Shown: in pieces, positions 25,987 through 35,793 of the stretch
How the letters are laid out: every line of letters starts with the position of its first letter
Numbering within the stretch: the first letter of the stretch is position 1
Source: Pirellulaceae bacterium
Lineage (GTDB): Bacteria > Planctomycetota > Planctomycetia > Pirellulales > Pirellulaceae
Length of the DNA: 64,000 bases
NCBI GenBank assembly: GCA_026004795.1
Contig: BPJV01000011.1
Coordinates: forward strand, 1 to 64,000
Direction of reading: 5' to 3'
The notes under the pieces: generated by a model
What the model was told of the DNA's origin: nothing
What the model saw: only the letters and a program-made list of their open reading frames with translations
Databases searched by the model: none
Made by a program: the position numbers and the translations under genes

Positions 25987-27234
25987 ATGACCATGCAGGC
26001 AATTCGCATCTATCTGGATGATACGACCTTCTGGGAGTTACCGCCCCAGCCGCAGAAGCGGATCGAAGTGCACGAGCCCAGCATTGAGGCATGCTCCGAC
26101 GTCGATCGGTGTGTTGCCGCGGCATTGCAGCAACCGATCGATTTCGTCCCCTTCGATCAAGCGGTAGTGGCCGGAGACCGCCTGGTTCTGGCCGTCGACG
26201 TTTCCATCCCCCAAATCGACCGGCTGTTGGTGGCCATCATTAACTGGTTCGCGGCACATGGAACAGCCAGCCATCATATTCGCGTGGTGTTGGCCGGCGC
26301 CGACCGCCAGCGAGGAATGGTACTTCGCGAACGTTTGGCCGAGCAGCTTCAACAGCAGGTGGGGACGGCGGTGGAACTAGAACTCCATCGAGTCGACGAT
26401 CCGGCTCAGGTTGCTTACGTGGGAGCCGACAAGCAGGCCGCTCCCATCTACCTCAATCGATCGATGGTCGATGCCGACGTGGTCATCCCCATCACCGTGC
26501 CACGCCCAGCAGACGGTATCGATAGCTACGGGAATTTCACGCTCTTTCCGCTCGTGTCCGACCAACGAACACGACAACAGTTTAGCAAGCTGTCCCTCCA
26601 AGCGGCCGATCCAGCGCAGCGAGCCAAACGCGAGCGATCGGATGAAGCAGCCCAATGGGGTGGCATTCATTTGGCCATTCAGGTCATCCCCGCTCGGCAT
26701 GGAAGAATTGCCACTGTTTTCGCCGGATCCCTGGCGCGTACCGCTCCCCAGGCGCTGGAGACGTTGTCCGCAGCCTGGACCGCCCGACTTCGCCCCGGCG
26801 ATCTGACCATCTCCACCTTGGAAACTCCCGCCGATCAACAAGACTGGACGGCCCTGGCGCGTGCATTGCACGTAGCAAGTCGGTGCACGATCGAGGGGGG
26901 AGCAATCGTGGTCTGCAGTCGCGCTGCTCCGCGCCTCGGTGCAGCCGGGCGTCGCTGGCGTGCCGCGCGACTACAACTGGCTGCGGAAGCGCCTGCGGCG
27001 GCGTTGGTCGACGACCACGACGATGCCGTGGCCATGCAGTTGCTGGAAACCTTGGTCAACGACAAGCAGGTCTACTTGGTATCGGAGCTGGATGACGAGC
27101 TGGTTGCTAGCCTGGGCATGACGCCCCTCCACTCGGTCGAAGAAATCGCATCGCTGGTCGACCAAGCGGCGCGAACGATTCTTCTTCCCTGCGCCCCCTA
27201 TTGGCAAACGGTCATAAGAGATGACGAGCCTTGA
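25987..27234 (+). CDS. LarA-like (DUF2088) protein lacking the usual catalytic residues
   Basis: 415 residues. The N-terminal half follows the lactate racemase LarA fold pattern: LVLAVDVSIPQIDRLLVAI aligns with the family strand that holds the Ni-pincer cofactor site, and RSMVDADVVIPITVPRP followed by GIDSYGNFTLFPLVSD aligns with the HxxGYSGGxKxxxPG segment. In LarA a His follows in a GTHR-type motif; here the segment reads AGADRQRG, and the later His and Lys also appear replaced. It is therefore probably not a racemase. Two Met codons (25987, 25993) compete. The 3' end overlaps the convergent DUF58 gene by 23 bp. Confidence 0.65.
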   Translation: MTMQAIRIYLDDTTFWELPPQPQKRIEVHEPSIEACSDVDRCVAAALQQPIDFVPFDQAVVAGDRLVLAVDVSIPQIDRLLVAIINWFAAHGTASHHIRVVLAGADRQRGMVLRERLAEQLQQQVGTAVELELHRVDDPAQVAYVGADKQAAPIYLNRSMVDADVVIPITVPRPADGIDSYGNFTLFPLVSDQRTRQQFSKLSLQAADPAQRAKRERSDEAAQWGGIHLAIQVIPARHGRIATVFAGSLARTAPQALETLSAAWTARLRPGDLTISTLETPADQQDWTALARALHVASRCTIEGGAIVVCSRAAPRLGAAGRRWRAARLQLAAEAPAAALVDDHDDAVAMQLLETLVNDKQVYLVSELDDELVASLGMTPLHSVEEIASLVDQAARTILLPCAPYWQTVIRDDEP

Positions 27235-28636
27235 TCTCCAGGTACCGGTTGACCAGTGAGCTGGTCATCTGCTCTGGAAACACATCGAGGGTCAATGCCC
27301 CCGTTGCTGCCATGCGACGAATTACCGAGTGACGCCACAGCAGCAGTCGTGCAGCAGCCGCGCTGCGGTACAACACATCGTCATCGGGTAACGGATGATC
27401 GGCAGCCTCGAACAATCGGTGGTCACGAAGCAGGACCGTCAATGGCAAATGGCAGCCGATGAGATGCCCCATGTAATCGTGGATCTGATCGGCATTGACT
27501 TGATCGATCACATTGGTGAGCAACACCACCAACGACCTGCGCCGGCAATGGCGAGACAAGTACAAAAAGGCTTCATCGTACCGCGACTGCACCAACTGCG
27601 GAAATTGATTGAACCCCGCATGCAACAGACGATTCATGTGACGACGCCCGCCCGACGGAGGAACATAGGTATGCACGCGATCGGAGAAGCACAACATCCC
27701 CACCGAGTCTCCTTGCTCCAGGGCAACGTAGCTGAGCATCAACGTGGCATTGAGCGCGTAGTCCAGTAGGCTAAGCCCTTCGTATTCATTGGTCATCATC
27801 CGCCCGCAATCCAACAGAAAGACGACTCGTTGGCTCTGGTCGGTCTGGAATTGCCGGACGGTAAGCTTTTGCCGCCGTGCGGTGGAACGCCAGTCGATGT
27901 GTTTGTAGGTGTCGTCGCGTTGGTAGTCTCTCAAGCGTTCGAAGTTGTTATCCTGGCCGATCCGTCGCGTTCTCTTGACGCCGATCTGGCTGAGGCGATT
28001 GGTGCGTGCCAGCAAGGCATACTCACCCAATTGTTTGATATCCGGGTAAACGTGCAACGCGCTGGGGCAAGGGAGACGGTGCAACTGCTGCCATAACCCC
28101 AGGCGTGAACGATTGGCAAGATAGATATATTCGAGTTGAAAGGCACCACGTCGCCGGGGATAAAGTGTGAATCGCAGCTCCGTCCGGCTGTGCGGCGGAA
28201 GCACCAGCTGGTGGCGGGCCGGAGCCACCTGGATTCCCAGCGGAGCATCCTCAGCCACATGACCACGGAACGTCCAGCGACCGTGGTTGGCGACGATCAA
28301 ATGGACTGGATGTGCCGCGCCCAGAGAGGCGATACGCGACATCACCCGCTGAACCTCCAGCCCTCCCAACCGGGCCAAGGAGACCAGATCGATGGCCGCC
28401 ACCAGCCCAAACAGGGCGCCGGTCAAGGCCAGTATTACCCACCACCAGGCGGGCATCCACGGGGTCGGCAGGCTGAGCACGAACACCACCACCGCAAGGG
28501 CCACCGCGCGAAGCGTGGGATAGGCCCGATAGCAGCGTATCAACAGGAGCAGCGGGAACAGGGCGAGGCCCAGTACGGTCCAGGGTGTGATTCCCCACTC
28601 CAGTAAACTGATGCCCATGTCATAGGTCGGATTCAT
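27212..28636 (-). CDS. DUF58 domain protein (membrane, VWA-like)
   Basis: 474 residues. Three N-terminal TM helices (about 15-100), a periplasmic/Ig-like segment, then the DUF58 core RDYQRDDTYKHIDWRSTARR and a VWA-like domain (QRVVFLLDCGRMMTNEYEG, then SVGMLCFSDRVHTYV). DUF58 proteins act as partners of MoxR ATPases, probably in envelope protein maturation. Last gene of the seven-gene operon, 29 nt after moxR. Start ATG at 28636 after AAGGCC. Confidence 0.88.
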   Translation of the reverse strand: MNPTYDMGISLLEWGITPWTVLGLALFPLLLLIRCYRAYPTLRAVALAVVVFVLSLPTPWMPAWWWVILALTGALFGLVAAIDLVSLARLGGLEVQRVMSRIASLGAAHPVHLIVANHGRWTFRGHVAEDAPLGIQVAPARHQLVLPPHSRTELRFTLYPRRRGAFQLEYIYLANRSRLGLWQQLHRLPCPSALHVYPDIKQLGEYALLARTNRLSQIGVKRTRRIGQDNNFERLRDYQRDDTYKHIDWRSTARRQKLTVRQFQTDQSQRVVFLLDCGRMMTNEYEGLSLLDYALNATLMLSYVALEQGDSVGMLCFSDRVHTYVPPSGGRRHMNRLLHAGFNQFPQLVQSRYDEAFLYLSRHCRRRSLVVLLTNVIDQVNADQIHDYMGHLIGCHLPLTVLLRDHRLFEAADHPLPDDDVLYRSAAAARLLLWRHSVIRRMAATGALTLDVFPEQMTSSLVNRYLEIKARHLL

Positions 28637-28665
28637 CGTGGCCTTTCACATCGTCGAGCATCGCC

Positions 28666-29643
28666 TCACGCCGTCGGCGCCCCCCGTGCCGCCCCACGGG
28701 GTACCTCGATGCTCCGCAACAGCTGCCGCAGTTCGTCGTCCACGTTCAATCCCTCTACCTCCGCTTCGGCCGTCATGATCACGCGATGCCGTAAGGCCGG
28801 TACGGCAATATCAACCACGTCATCCGGTGTCGCATAATCGCGTCCGCGGAACGCCGCCAGGGTGCGCGCCCCCTGCATGAGCGCCAGCCCGGCACGTGGG
28901 CTGGCTCCTAAATGGAAAGACGGCCATGCTCTTGTCTGGCGCACGATGTGGTTAATGTACTTGACCAGCTCCGGGGCCACATGCACCTCCACATTGGCAG
29001 CCATGATGTGCAGAATCTCCGCGGGCGAAGTGATCGTCTGCAATTGACTCTCCAGATGCCGATTGACGTCGATTTGGCGACTATGCAACTCGAGGATCTG
29101 CTCTTCCTCTTGCTCACTCGGATAATCGACGACGACTTTGAACATGAATCGATCGAGTTGGGCCTCGGGCAGCGCATAGGTCCCCTCACTCTCGATCGGG
29201 TTCTGCGTAGCCAGAACCAAGAATGGTCGTTCGATCGGATGGGTTTCACCATCGACCGTCACGCGGTACTCCTGCATGATCTCCAGCAAGGCGGCGTGCG
29301 TCTTGGCCGGCGCCCGATTGATCTCGTCGGCCAACAACAGTTGGGTAAACACAGGGCCCGGTCGAAAGCGAAACTCCTGCGTCCGCATATCCAGCAGCGG
29401 CGCTCCCGTAATGTCCGAGGGCATCAGGTCGGCCGTAAACTGGATTCGTCCGAAGCGACATCCCAAGACACGTCCCAGTGAACGGACAAACAACGTCTTG
29501 CCCATACCCGGAAGACTTTCGATCAACACATGACCGCCGGAGAATAAGGCGACCAACGTCATCGAGACCAGCTCTTCTTGGCCGATGAAGATCTTGTGCA
29601 ATTCGCCGGAGACGGCATCGAACAATTCTTTCGTAGATCTCAT
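28666..29643 (-). CDS. moxR: MoxR family AAA+ ATPase
   Basis: 325 residues. Chaperone-like AAA+ ATPase of the MoxR/RavA clade. Walker A ESLPGMGKTLFVRSL (about 39-53), Walker B LLLADEINRAPAK (about 104-116), sensor 1 FLVLATQNPIESEGTY, and the arginine-bearing ALPEAQLDRFMFKV. The lid domain runs to the end (HLGASPRAGLALMQGARTLA). It works on or with the DUF58 VWA-like protein encoded directly downstream. 29 nt separate it from the DUF4350 gene. Confidence 0.95.
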   Translation of the reverse strand: MRSTKELFDAVSGELHKIFIGQEELVSMTLVALFSGGHVLIESLPGMGKTLFVRSLGRVLGCRFGRIQFTADLMPSDITGAPLLDMRTQEFRFRPGPVFTQLLLADEINRAPAKTHAALLEIMQEYRVTVDGETHPIERPFLVLATQNPIESEGTYALPEAQLDRFMFKVVVDYPSEQEEEQILELHSRQIDVNRHLESQLQTITSPAEILHIMAANVEVHVAPELVKYINHIVRQTRAWPSFHLGASPRAGLALMQGARTLAAFRGRDYATPDDVVDIAVPALRHRVIMTAEAEVEGLNVDDELRQLLRSIEVPRGAARGAPTA

Positions 29644-29672
29644 GCTCTCACGGGGTCGGTAAGGGAGAAAGG

Positions 29673-31109
29673 CTAAAGCGTCGCGGACGGGTCGGACGGT
29701 GCACTCGCCTGCGCCAGGGCCGATGGTGATTGTGCCATGCCCTGCGGATCGTCGGTAGCCCGGTTATGGTGACCGTGCCCGGGTTGCTCCGTCGGTTGCG
29801 GGTCGTGCAACATGCGGTCGCCCCAGTCGGGAGGTGGTTCTCCACGCACGTGCCAATAGTAGTCGCGAAGGGTCTCCAAGGCGAATCGCTGATCACCGGT
29901 GCGCTGCCATAGCTTGCCCAACGATTCCACATGAAGTCCGAAATCGGTGATTCGACGCTGCGGCAAACTCTGCGGCCGTCCCAGAATCGGGAACAGGGCA
30001 GCGCAACACAGGATGCCCACCAAGGCCGCCGTCATGGTGATGACCGAGAGCGGCCATACGGTCAGCATTTCCAACCCGATTCCTCGTCCATCCGCATCGG
30101 GGGCATCCGTAATCAGCAGCCCCGATTGGTCGAAGCGAATCATGGCCACCCGGCGCGCCGGGAGGCAGGCGGCAATCAATTGCTGGCCGATCCGCTGGTG
30201 CATCGGCTCGACGATCGACGCGTTGAGCAGAGGGGCGCCGTTGGCCAGGACGAGAACCTGACTGCTTCCCCCCGGGCCGACGACCAGCCGATAAATCAGC
30301 GGTGTCCCATCCTCCCCACTGAGCAGGATACGGCTGGCGGGCAGGCGCCGAAACGCCGCATGCCAATCATCCAATGTAGCGAACTCGTCGGGCGACCAGA
30401 CACTCCGCCTGATGGTCGGAGTCTCCTCCTCTTCAGCGAGCGTCGCCGCCGGGGAGGCTCCCTCTTCGACTGCCGCGTTGTTCAACCGACTCGGTACCCG
30501 CGTTTTCCATTTCAGGCTGGGCGGATGGAACACGGAACGGACCGGCCAGGCACCCGGCAGGCCGTTCAGGGCGTCAGCCCACACCCCTTGGAATTGCTGA
30601 TAGTGTTTCAGCGGACGATGGATATCCAAATAAAACCACTCCGCGAACACGTTCCCGTCGATTTCCGCATGCCGTTTTCGTAGCTCGCTGACCTCTCGCC
30701 AAGCGATCTCTTGGCGAACTCGTGGATGCAACGATGGATCGGTGGTGCCGAGTAGCTGACGATAGTAATGGATAGCGGCATTGTAGTCCCGCCCGAAGTA
30801 GATGATGCTGCGCCCCTCTTCCGCCGACACCCACTCCATCAACCACTGCCGCGCCGCTTGCCCGGGCGGAGCATAGGTATCTCCGATCAACACGATGGCA
30901 TCGAATTCCTGCAGACGAGGTGACAACTTCTTGACGGCATAACAGCGCACTCCCCTTTCTTCCCACATCTCACGAAAGAAGCCGACGCCATTGACGCTGT
31001 CGATCGAATCGCGGCCGGTGACGACTCCGAATTCCTCCGCGGGAGGACGGTGCCAACACCCGGCCAGCAGGAGGCACGATAAAACGACCAGCCACGTCGG
31101 ACGCATCAT
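29673..31109 (-). CDS. DUF4350 domain lipoprotein
   Basis: 478 residues from the ATG at 31109, which overlaps the upstream stop as ATGA. Signal with lipobox LLLAGCWHRPP. The N-terminal domain (SVNGVGFFREMWEERGVRC, FDAIVLIGDTYAPPGQA, IIYFGRDYNAAIHYYR) is DUF4350, a GATase-like fold. One TM near 360-385 (VITMTAALVGILCCAALFP) and a short cytoplasmic region ending in a Pro/Ala/Ser-rich tail. DUF4350 proteins regularly occur in MoxR/DUF58/DUF4129 operons; mechanism unknown. Confidence 0.85.
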   Translation of the reverse strand: MMRPTWLVVLSCLLLAGCWHRPPAEEFGVVTGRDSIDSVNGVGFFREMWEERGVRCYAVKKLSPRLQEFDAIVLIGDTYAPPGQAARQWLMEWVSAEEGRSIIYFGRDYNAAIHYYRQLLGTTDPSLHPRVRQEIAWREVSELRKRHAEIDGNVFAEWFYLDIHRPLKHYQQFQGVWADALNGLPGAWPVRSVFHPPSLKWKTRVPSRLNNAAVEEGASPAATLAEEEETPTIRRSVWSPDEFATLDDWHAAFRRLPASRILLSGEDGTPLIYRLVVGPGGSSQVLVLANGAPLLNASIVEPMHQRIGQQLIAACLPARRVAMIRFDQSGLLITDAPDADGRGIGLEMLTVWPLSVITMTAALVGILCCAALFPILGRPQSLPQRRITDFGLHVESLGKLWQRTGDQRFALETLRDYYWHVRGEPPPDWGDRMLHDPQPTEQPGHGHHNRATDDPQGMAQSPSALAQASAPSDPSATL

Positions 31110-32146
31110 ACGGCACTCACCTCCTGCGGAGCCGTACCCTTCCCGTCGGCACCAGAAGCATGCTGCGGCACGAGTTGATGAAATTCGTCGAGCAGGAGCC
31201 ATACGGATTGAAACCTCGCCGCAGAGATCGCATGTTCGCCAAAGAAGGCATCCTCGAATACCAACATCGCCGTTTCCACCACTTCTCGCAAACGATTCCA
31301 GGACTGCAACTCCCTCACATACATGCGGTTGGTCTTGCCCCGCTCTAATTCGATGCAGCCAGCACGATCGAGTGCCAACAGTAGGTATCCGTAGACACGG
31401 ACCACCGCCTCGTTGAAGGCGCCTTGCTTCGCCAGCCTCTCGGCTTCGGTCAACGGGTCGAAAAACTCTTCCTCCGCCGCTTCGAACGGCAACGCCTCTA
31501 CTCGTGACGGGTCGATAGCCAGGCTGCGCACAACGATCGACTTCGCCGGATCAGCCGACTGGTAGCGCAACGAATAGTAAACAAGGAGCATGAGGATAAT
31601 CAACAACAACACCCCGAGGATGATCAACACAAGCGCCGAGACCGTATCGCTGGACAGTCCACGGGTAATGGGCCCTCCGCCGCGCGCGGGCGTCTTGGAG
31701 ATCGGCGCCGATTGATCTTTCGCGGGAACCTTGACCCAGTCGCTTGACCGCAGCGGATCATCGTAAACAGGCTCGAGTTCCGGGGGGAGGAACGTTCCCG
31801 AGCGAGGGTCGAACCAAGGGGTACGAGGTAGGTGCTGCCGCTCCACCGATGGGGCATCCAGTGGCGACTCCTGAACAACGGCCATCCGGGCTGTCGTAGC
31901 CCCCTCCGACGCGTCGACCGCCTCCTCGGCAACCGTGGACGCCATGCCCTCCACCAGGCCCCCAGCGGCGATGGCAGGCAAGCCGTACAGGCAGACGACC
32001 AACCCCACCCACCCCCATGGCCGGCGTCGGCCACGCCTGACCGGCCGATGATAGGATGGCCGGGCTGGCCGTTGCGAATGTTCGCCGTTGCCCGTGCGAT
32101 ACCCATGCCCGCGGTCTGCATCTGGGGTAGCGAAGCGGCGGTTCAT
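31106..32146 (-). CDS. DUF4129 domain membrane protein
   Basis: 346 residues from the ATG at 32146 (GAAGGAG upstream; overlaps the preceding stop as ATGA). N-terminal TM (WGWVGLVVCLYGLPAIAAGG), a long low-complexity extracytoplasmic region, a strong TM (ALVLIILGVLLLIILMLLVY) and a C-terminal cytoplasmic DUF4129 domain (EAERLAKQGAFNEAVVRVY, then ALDRAGCIELERGKTNRMY). A component of the MoxR-type envelope machinery; the C-terminal helices resemble those after transglutaminase domains in related proteins. Confidence 0.85.
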   Translation of the reverse strand: MNRRFATPDADRGHGYRTGNGEHSQRPARPSYHRPVRRGRRRPWGWVGLVVCLYGLPAIAAGGLVEGMASTVAEEAVDASEGATTARMAVVQESPLDAPSVERQHLPRTPWFDPRSGTFLPPELEPVYDDPLRSSDWVKVPAKDQSAPISKTPARGGGPITRGLSSDTVSALVLIILGVLLLIILMLLVYYSLRYQSADPAKSIVVRSLAIDPSRVEALPFEAAEEEFFDPLTEAERLAKQGAFNEAVVRVYGYLLLALDRAGCIELERGKTNRMYVRELQSWNRLREVVETAMLVFEDAFFGEHAISAARFQSVWLLLDEFHQLVPQHASGADGKGTAPQEVSAV

Positions 32147-33102
32147 GATGCGACTCCTTCGGCGGCCCGGTGCGGAGTCAGCGAGGGACCCTGCGAAGCC
32201 GCCAATCGCTGGGCTTCGGCACGCATCCGCAATTCCACTTCCCAACCCTCGGTGCGAATTCGCGTATCGAGGTAGGCGACAAAGCGAAACACGGCCGCAT
32301 AAATCCCCAACAACCAAAACAGTCCTGGGACAATGACGTGATCCCACCACGCATTCCAGGACCAATTGCCCGTCGCGGAACCTTGGACAAACATGGCGTT
32401 GCCGGCCAGCGAAAGCCCCAGCAGAGTGAGCACCACGCCCAATAGAGCGCCTCGGCCGATGTTGTCGCCAGTGGCGAATCGATGCAAGCTACGCACCCGC
32501 CTGCGATACGGGATCTCCCACGCCTGCCGCGCCCGCAGCGGACATTCTTCGAGTACCAGAATCTCCGGTGCAAAGGGACGTACGGAACGGATGAGCATGA
32601 CCGTTGGCAGCAACAGGAAAAACAACATCAACTCTTGCGGATTAGCGAAAGGGTCGAAACGGGGCAAAAACAACAGGATCAGCCAACCGATCAGGCCCAA
32701 TCGCATCCCTCCCAACACCAAGAGCCAACGACGTGCCGACCGCGCCAATGCGCGTAGTAGCTGTCCTGTGGTAATCTGCTCGAGGAAAATCAACTTGCCC
32801 AACAAGAGCGTGATAGGCAGGGACGCCATAGGGAACACCAGGTACCATACCAGCAACACATGCATAGCGTGACGCCAGCGAGTTACCCGAACCGGAGCAC
32901 CGGCCGATTCGGCGGCCAACAAGCTTTCCGAATCCAACATCCAACTAGTACTGGCGACGATCGCTAGCATGATCGGACCACCGAACAGAATCGCGCTGAC
33001 GAGAATGCGGCGGGCATGCCGCCGGAACACGACGAGCGTCAAATCGAACAGCTCGCTGGTCGATCGTTGGCGGATAGTGATTTCGGTGCGATCAAGCTGC
33101 AC
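32143..33102 (-). CDS. Polytopic membrane protein of the MoxR operon
   Basis: 319 residues, about six TM segments (AILFGGPIMLAIVASTSWML, LLVWYLVFPMASLPITLLL, MRLGLIGWLILLFL and others), beginning with a cytoplasmic segment RQRSTSELFDLTLVVFRRHA. It resembles the glycerophosphoryl-phosphodiesterase-associated membrane domain or DUF-type proteins found beside RDD and SpoIIM genes, but I cannot name a family firmly. Starts 11 nt inside the end of the spoIIM-like gene and overlaps the DUF4129 gene by 4 nt, so strongly coupled. Confidence 0.75.
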   Translation of the reverse strand: MQLDRTEITIRQRSTSELFDLTLVVFRRHARRILVSAILFGGPIMLAIVASTSWMLDSESLLAAESAGAPVRVTRWRHAMHVLLVWYLVFPMASLPITLLLGKLIFLEQITTGQLLRALARSARRWLLVLGGMRLGLIGWLILLFLPRFDPFANPQELMLFFLLLPTVMLIRSVRPFAPEILVLEECPLRARQAWEIPYRRRVRSLHRFATGDNIGRGALLGVVLTLLGLSLAGNAMFVQGSATGNWSWNAWWDHVIVPGLFWLLGIYAAVFRFVAYLDTRIRTEGWEVELRMRAEAQRLAASQGPSLTPHRAAEGVAS

Positions 33103-34078
33103 GACCGTTCTCCGCAGGGTAGCCGAGGACGACGAAGTAGAACATCAACAAACTGCTGGAAAAAATCGCCCACATCGATTTAAACACATACGGCAACCCG
33201 CTTGGGGAGAGCAGTCCTTCGGTGAAGGCAGCCAAGACGAACAGGACGCCGGAGACCGCCATCACCGGCACTGCCTCTCGGGCGCGCAGCTGCATGGAGG
33301 CCATCCGCGTCAAGCCGCCGGTGAAAAGCCAACCGATACCGATACGCAAACCCGCGGCAGCCGCCAAGGCGATGGCCGTCAATTCAAACGTTCCATGCGC
33401 AGTAACGAATTCCAAAAAATTGTCTCCTCCGATCGCGTCGTCGCGTGCCATGTAGCCGAAAGACGCTCCCAACACGGTGGCATTGTAGGCGGTGGTGTAC
33501 AGCCCCGGGATCACCAAGGGACCCGTGGCAAAGCATTGCAAGCCGATGCCCGTGTTGTGTTGGATGTAGAACGCGACCATCACGATATTGGTATCCAACT
33601 CTCTACCGAACTCGACATGCTCAAAGTTCTGCTCCATGGCATCGATTTGATCTGCCCCCAAAATCCATTCCCCCACCCCCGGAAAGCGTGCTTCATCGAA
33701 GGCCAGGTAGGCAGAGAGACAAAACAGCCCGAAAAACAGCGCACCACACAGATGCACACAGCGATCACGAAAGATCTGCTGCGGAGCCTGGCGAAACGCC
33801 ACCTCCCACCACTGCCGCCATTGGAATCGTCGGGATCGATAGAGGGCATTGTGAGCCCGGCCGACCAGCCCGTGGAGGTACGTCACCGTTTCCTGGCTAA
33901 AGCGATACTGGTCGGCCAACGCCAGATCGGCACAGGCAGCGCGATAGAGCTCGCTCAACTCACACACCAGTTTCCCGGCTTGGGGCGTTCGACGAACCCT
34001 TTGCAGTTGCTTGAGCAAGAACTCCAATCGCTCCCATTGCTTCTGCCGCTCCTCCAGCAAACCTGCCAAATTACCCAT
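33092..34078 (-). CDS. SpoIIM-like integral membrane protein
   Basis: 328 residues. Soluble helical N-terminus (EERQKQWERLEFLLKQLQRV) followed by TM helices in the pattern of stage II sporulation protein M: NTGIGLQCFATGPLVIPG, FLEFVTAHGTFELTAIALAA (the conserved PHGxxE-like element) and GLRIGIGWL. In non-sporulating bacteria the family accompanies RDD proteins and MoxR operons. Start at the ATG at 34078, 8 nt inside the RDD gene. Confidence 0.88.
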   Translation of the reverse strand: MGNLAGLLEERQKQWERLEFLLKQLQRVRRTPQAGKLVCELSELYRAACADLALADQYRFSQETVTYLHGLVGRAHNALYRSRRFQWRQWWEVAFRQAPQQIFRDRCVHLCGALFFGLFCLSAYLAFDEARFPGVGEWILGADQIDAMEQNFEHVEFGRELDTNIVMVAFYIQHNTGIGLQCFATGPLVIPGLYTTAYNATVLGASFGYMARDDAIGGDNFLEFVTAHGTFELTAIALAAAAGLRIGIGWLFTGGLTRMASMQLRAREAVPVMAVSGVLFVLAAFTEGLLSPSGLPYVFKSMWAIFSSSLLMFYFVVLGYPAENGRAA

Positions 34079-35054
34079 CGCCCAATCCTCCCTCCTGCAG
34101 CGCGCGGTGCCGCGATGCAACTGCCGAGTCGCCAACATCCCCGCTCAGGTTCGACGAAGCCGTTGCCGGGACGACGGGCGGCATCCCGGTGCGGCGCGAC
34201 TGCAGCACCTGACGCAATCGAGCTCGCCCGGCCCGCTGCTGCTCCTCCGAGAGATAGATTTTGACGTACAAGGCACACAACAGCAGATCCGCGCTGGTAT
34301 CGGGTTTCAATTGGAAGCGGTCAAGGAGCGGTGTTGCCAGATGACGCGCCACCTCCGCACGACGCGCCGCCGGCCACCGAGGACGATTCTCCATATACAT
34401 GCCGATCGATTGGGCCAACGTCTGACTGGGGCGAAAGGTTGGCGGAATCAGTTCCGCCAAACCGAAGGCACGCACGTCCTCCGGGATAATCTTGCTCAAC
34501 CGCCGCCGTCGTCCCTCCACGATAACCATCGTTCCAGCGGCCAGATCCCCCACTCGTTGCAGGCGTGACGAGAGCACCATGGCCATCAGTCCCACCGAAC
34601 AGGTGGGGATAACGTAGGCCGGCGGTGCCTCCGCATCCAACATCATCAGCGGCAGAAAAACCGCCATGTCCGCCGCCCGAAGAAGATTGCGCAGCAAGGC
34701 CTGGACCGCGTTGATAGGCCTCCCGTCGGTAGCGATGACGCGTAACCCGAACAGCATCTTCCCTGGTGTCCGCCCATCGAAAAGCGATTCAAAGAACACG
34801 CCGTAAAACCAGCTGAACGCAAAATACAACATCAGGGCCAGTACCATGACAAGCGTCGACGAGATGTTCAGCCACGCAAAGGCGAGGGAAAAGAAGACCA
34901 CCAACACGAGGTACACCCCCACTCGCAAGCCCAGGTCAAACAGGAAAGCAGGCAAGCGCTGGAAAGGACCGGCCAACATGTAATCGAAGGCGACGTTCTC
35001 CGGCGTGATCACCTTCACTCGACAATCGGTTCTTGTTTCGTCATGGGGCATCAT
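34071..35054 (-). CDS. RDD family membrane protein
   Basis: 327 residues. The RDD domain occupies about 20-170: ENVAFDYMLAGPFQRLPAFL, LFDGRTPGKMLFGLRVIATD, then RLQRVGDLAAGTMVI with the second conserved Asp. A cytoplasmic C-terminal region of about 140 residues is rich in Arg. First gene of the seven-gene minus-strand operon; its promoter should lie in the gene-free stretch at 35055-35793. Confidence 0.9.
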   Translation of the reverse strand: MMPHDETRTDCRVKVITPENVAFDYMLAGPFQRLPAFLFDLGLRVGVYLVLVVFFSLAFAWLNISSTLVMVLALMLYFAFSWFYGVFFESLFDGRTPGKMLFGLRVIATDGRPINAVQALLRNLLRAADMAVFLPLMMLDAEAPPAYVIPTCSVGLMAMVLSSRLQRVGDLAAGTMVIVEGRRRRLSKIIPEDVRAFGLAELIPPTFRPSQTLAQSIGMYMENRPRWPAARRAEVARHLATPLLDRFQLKPDTSADLLLCALYVKIYLSEEQQRAGRARLRQVLQSRRTGMPPVVPATASSNLSGDVGDSAVASRHRALQEGGLGDG

Positions 35055-35793
35055 CGAATCAGGCGCCTTTCACCGTCAGGCGGTTGGTCCCTGGGGCCAG
35101 CCGCCAAATGGCCCCAGAAACACACGTTTCATCACCTCATCAACGTTCAACCTACCAAAACCCGGGGGCGCTCACCACGGGCCCCGTTCCACCGGCCTGT
35201 TGGCCGCCCCCTGGCACCGATCGCCATCCGTACTCATGTGGCCGTGCCACAACAATAATTACCTACCTTCGACCGTTGGGAACAGGTCCAGGCAGGTGGA
35301 AACACTTCGGGATAGGCGATCCTCTCCCGCCTTTCCCGCCGGGCAGGTGGCCTTCAGTGTGAAAGCGGGCCACTGGTGAACCGCGTACCGGCTCCTCCAA
35401 CAGGGTTGACCGTCGACCAGATCCCACCGATCACAAGTCCGCTTCACCGCCCCCGGATTGGCGCGGAATCACGGGCCGAAACAAACTCGCTCGCGGCACG
35501 CACCAAACCTCCTGTGGGGACTCGCGTGACCGGTCCCCCCATCTACAATCACCTACTTGGTGGTCGTCGCCCCACGGATACCAATCGTGCCCAGTGGGTG
35601 ATTTGGTCATTGCCGTAAAGTAGGGCGCGAGCCCGTCACGCATCTGATCGCCCAAGCTTCGTTCCATCGGTCGCGCAGCGGTGCGCAGTTGCGGTCGATT
35701 TTTACCCTAACATGATCCTCAGTAGCCTGGGGGCTGGCTCACCTTTGCAGCATCTATGAGCACCTTCGCTGACACCTCGCCAGGAGCTTCCCG
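35055..35793. other. Intergenic between divergent RDD operon and upp
   Basis: About 740 nt with no credible gene. Short open frames on both strands lack coding character. Promoters for both the MoxR operon and upp must lie here. The C-rich upp leader (35680-35793) has no attenuator I can recognise. Confidence 0.45.

Noticed and set aside
32969-34264. Long plus-strand open frame (431 codons)
   Set aside because: Antisense to the SpoIIM-like and neighbouring operon genes, which have clear family motifs and overlapping start/stop signals.
35259-35667. Minus-strand small frames upstream of upp
   Set aside because: No ribosome site and no coding character; they overlap the expected promoter region.
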